The notes below the pieces were generated by a model. That model saw only the letters and a list, made by a program, of their open reading frames with translations. It had not been told where the DNA came from and made no database searches. Positions 63,214 to 64,000 of a stretch of DNA of 64,000 nt are shown piece after piece (the stretch's first letter is position 1; the number at the start of each line of letters is the position of its first letter). Source of the DNA: Roseiarcus sp050010035 (GTDB taxonomy: Bacteria > Pseudomonadota > Alphaproteobacteria > Rhizobiales > Beijerinckiaceae). Where the stretch lies: NCBI GenBank assembly GCA_050010035.1, contig JBEKLU010000003.1:1-64000 (forward strand), written 5' to 3'. A program made the translations under genes and the position numbers.

Positions 63214-64000
63214 TCAGCGACGCAGGAGTTCGGCGTCAACACAAGCCAGAACCGTTGGCGAGAACGCCATCGCCATATGGCCGATTCCACTGAGGATCGT
63301 CTCGCGCGCGTCGGGGAGCCGGCTGGTGTCCGGGGGGTCTATGATCTCGTCGTCGCGGCTCCAAATGCTGGCGATCGGGATCGACGGCGGCGGTTGAGCG
63401 TTCAAGCTTCGCAGCCATTCGCTGTTCGGCCGCATCTGGCGAGCGTTGCGGCCCAAGGCGAGGCGAGCGATCTCAGTGCCATGATGGGGCGCGGCGAGCG
63501 TCACCAATCCGGCTACGCGGGTCGCGCCGTGCCGGCGAAGGTAGGCGCGAGCCGCCAAGCCGCCCATGCTGTGGGTGACGAGCATGACCTTCTCGGCGCC
63601 GGTCTCGGCGAGCAGCGCGTCGACGCGTTCGCCCAATCGTTCGGCAAGTCGATCGAGGTCGGCGAGCGCAGGTTCAAGGTTGATCGTCGCCACAGCGTAT
63701 CGCCGCGCGCGAAGGCGTCGCCGCAGCCACCACCATAAGCCGCGATTGCAGAGATAACCGTGAACCAGCAGGACAGGGATGCGCCCAGGGGCAAGTTTTC
63801 CCATCGCCTCGGAGCCCATCCACCAACGTTCGAAAGGTTGAACGACCACGAAGGCCGCGAACAGCGCCAGCGTCTCCGTCAACGCGCAACGCCACGTATG
63901 CGCGCCGCGGCCGGCGCCTTCGCTCGGCGCCGTCGCCGCGTAGAGCCGCAGAGCCCAGTAAAGTGCGGCGACGACGCAAAAGTCCAATATGACGAGCGCC
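63214..64000 (-). CDS. Alpha/beta-hydrolase (lipase-like), 5' end beyond the window
   Basis: At least 262 residues. An N-terminal hydrophobic stretch (and another near 'LALFAAFVVV') suggests membrane anchoring. The catalytic domain has 'VLLVHGYLCN' (oxyanion), the nucleophile elbow 'THSMGG', an Asp in 'WSRDDEIIDP' and a His in 'GIGHMAMAF'. This is the arrangement of bacterial triacylglycerol lipases/esterases of the LipA/EstA kind. The frame stays open to the last base of the window (reading ...ALVILDF), so the true start lies outside it; the TTG near 63987 is not a likely start. Confidence 0.82.
   Translation of the reverse strand, partial: ALVILDFCVVAALYWALRLYAATAPSEGAGRGAHTWRCALTETLALFAAFVVVQPFERWWMGSEAMGKLAPGRIPVLLVHGYLCNRGLWWWLRRRLRARRYAVATINLEPALADLDRLAERLGERVDALLAETGAEKVMLVTHSMGGLAARAYLRRHGATRVAGLVTLAAPHHGTEIARLALGRNARQMRPNSEWLRSLNAQPPPSIPIASIWSRDDEIIDPPDTSRLPDARETILSGIGHMAMAFSPTVLACVDAELLRR

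Overview
The window is high-GC DNA with dense, strongly codon-biased genes, short intergenic gaps and many overlapping start/stop (ATGA) junctions. No rRNA or tRNA gene, CRISPR array or intact insertion sequence was seen. The gene set (BadH/BadI-type alicyclic ring degradation, glutaryl-CoA dehydrogenase, MeaB and B12 mutase, PFOR with an FNR/FixK-type box, GH94/GH144 beta-glucan enzymes, phasin, and mosaic 'CCTCATCCGTC' intergenic repeats) fits an alphaproteobacterium, most likely a metabolically versatile member of the Hyphomicrobiales (Beijerinckiaceae/Methylocystaceae/Rhodoblastus-like). That placement is inference from gene content and repeats, not from a marker gene.

Layout. (1) 1-4282: a single-polypeptide MmeI-like type IIL restriction-modification enzyme, flanked by intergenic repeats and a large palindrome. 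(2) 4283-14883: an alicyclic carboxylate/acyl-CoA catabolic locus. A divergent gcdH faces a nine-gene operon of acyl-CoA dehydrogenase, SDR, acyl-CoA ligase, enoyl-CoA hydratase, BadH-like SDR, fused IpdAB-like CoA-transferase, BadI/MenB-type hydrolase, SDR and TetR. (3) 15111-20968: a compact B12-dependent acyl-CoA mutase system of large subunit, B12 subunit, MeaB chaperone, TetR, thioesterase and PaaK-type ligase. Two copies of a 20-bp palindrome sit at its two control regions. The mutase has an active-site signature unlike the known mutases I can recall, and this is the strongest candidate for an undescribed system here. (4) 21066-31180: a glucan island with GH94 phosphorylase, GH15, GH144, an SbmA/YddA-like ABC protein and GH3, probably for beta-1,2-glucan or sophoro-oligosaccharides.

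(5) 31227-39533: an FNR/FixK-type box, a small coupled ORF, a giant (1669 aa) pyruvate:ferredoxin oxidoreductase and a 947-aa protein that fuses both subunits of the transhydrogenase Nfn. This looks like an anaerobic or microaerobic ferredoxin supply unit. (6) 39690-55602: a small ORF, an SBF-type transporter, two PLP enzymes, a ferredoxin, a BMP-type binding protein, a YgfK-like protein lacking its central flavoprotein domain, two amide hydrolases, an RpiR regulator, an XdhD-like molybdenum hydroxylase and SsnA. Together these resemble the enteric/clostridial xdhD-ssnA-ygfK-hyuA purine (uric acid) catabolic cluster. (7) 55806-64000: storage lipid functions, namely WS/DGAT, fatty acyl-CoA reductase, patatin, phasin, a FFLEELY-type protein, a TPR protein and a lipase-like hydrolase cut by the window end.

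How they may work together. The locus as a whole turns unusual carbon and nitrogen sources into acyl-CoA, reducing power and storage polymer: ring-derived pimelyl-CoA goes to crotonyl-CoA through GcdH, an unidentified branched or cyclic acyl-CoA is isomerised by the B12 mutase, PFOR/Nfn balance ferredoxin against NAD(P)H, and surplus acyl-CoA can be reduced to alcohol and stored as wax ester. These links are inference from adjacency.
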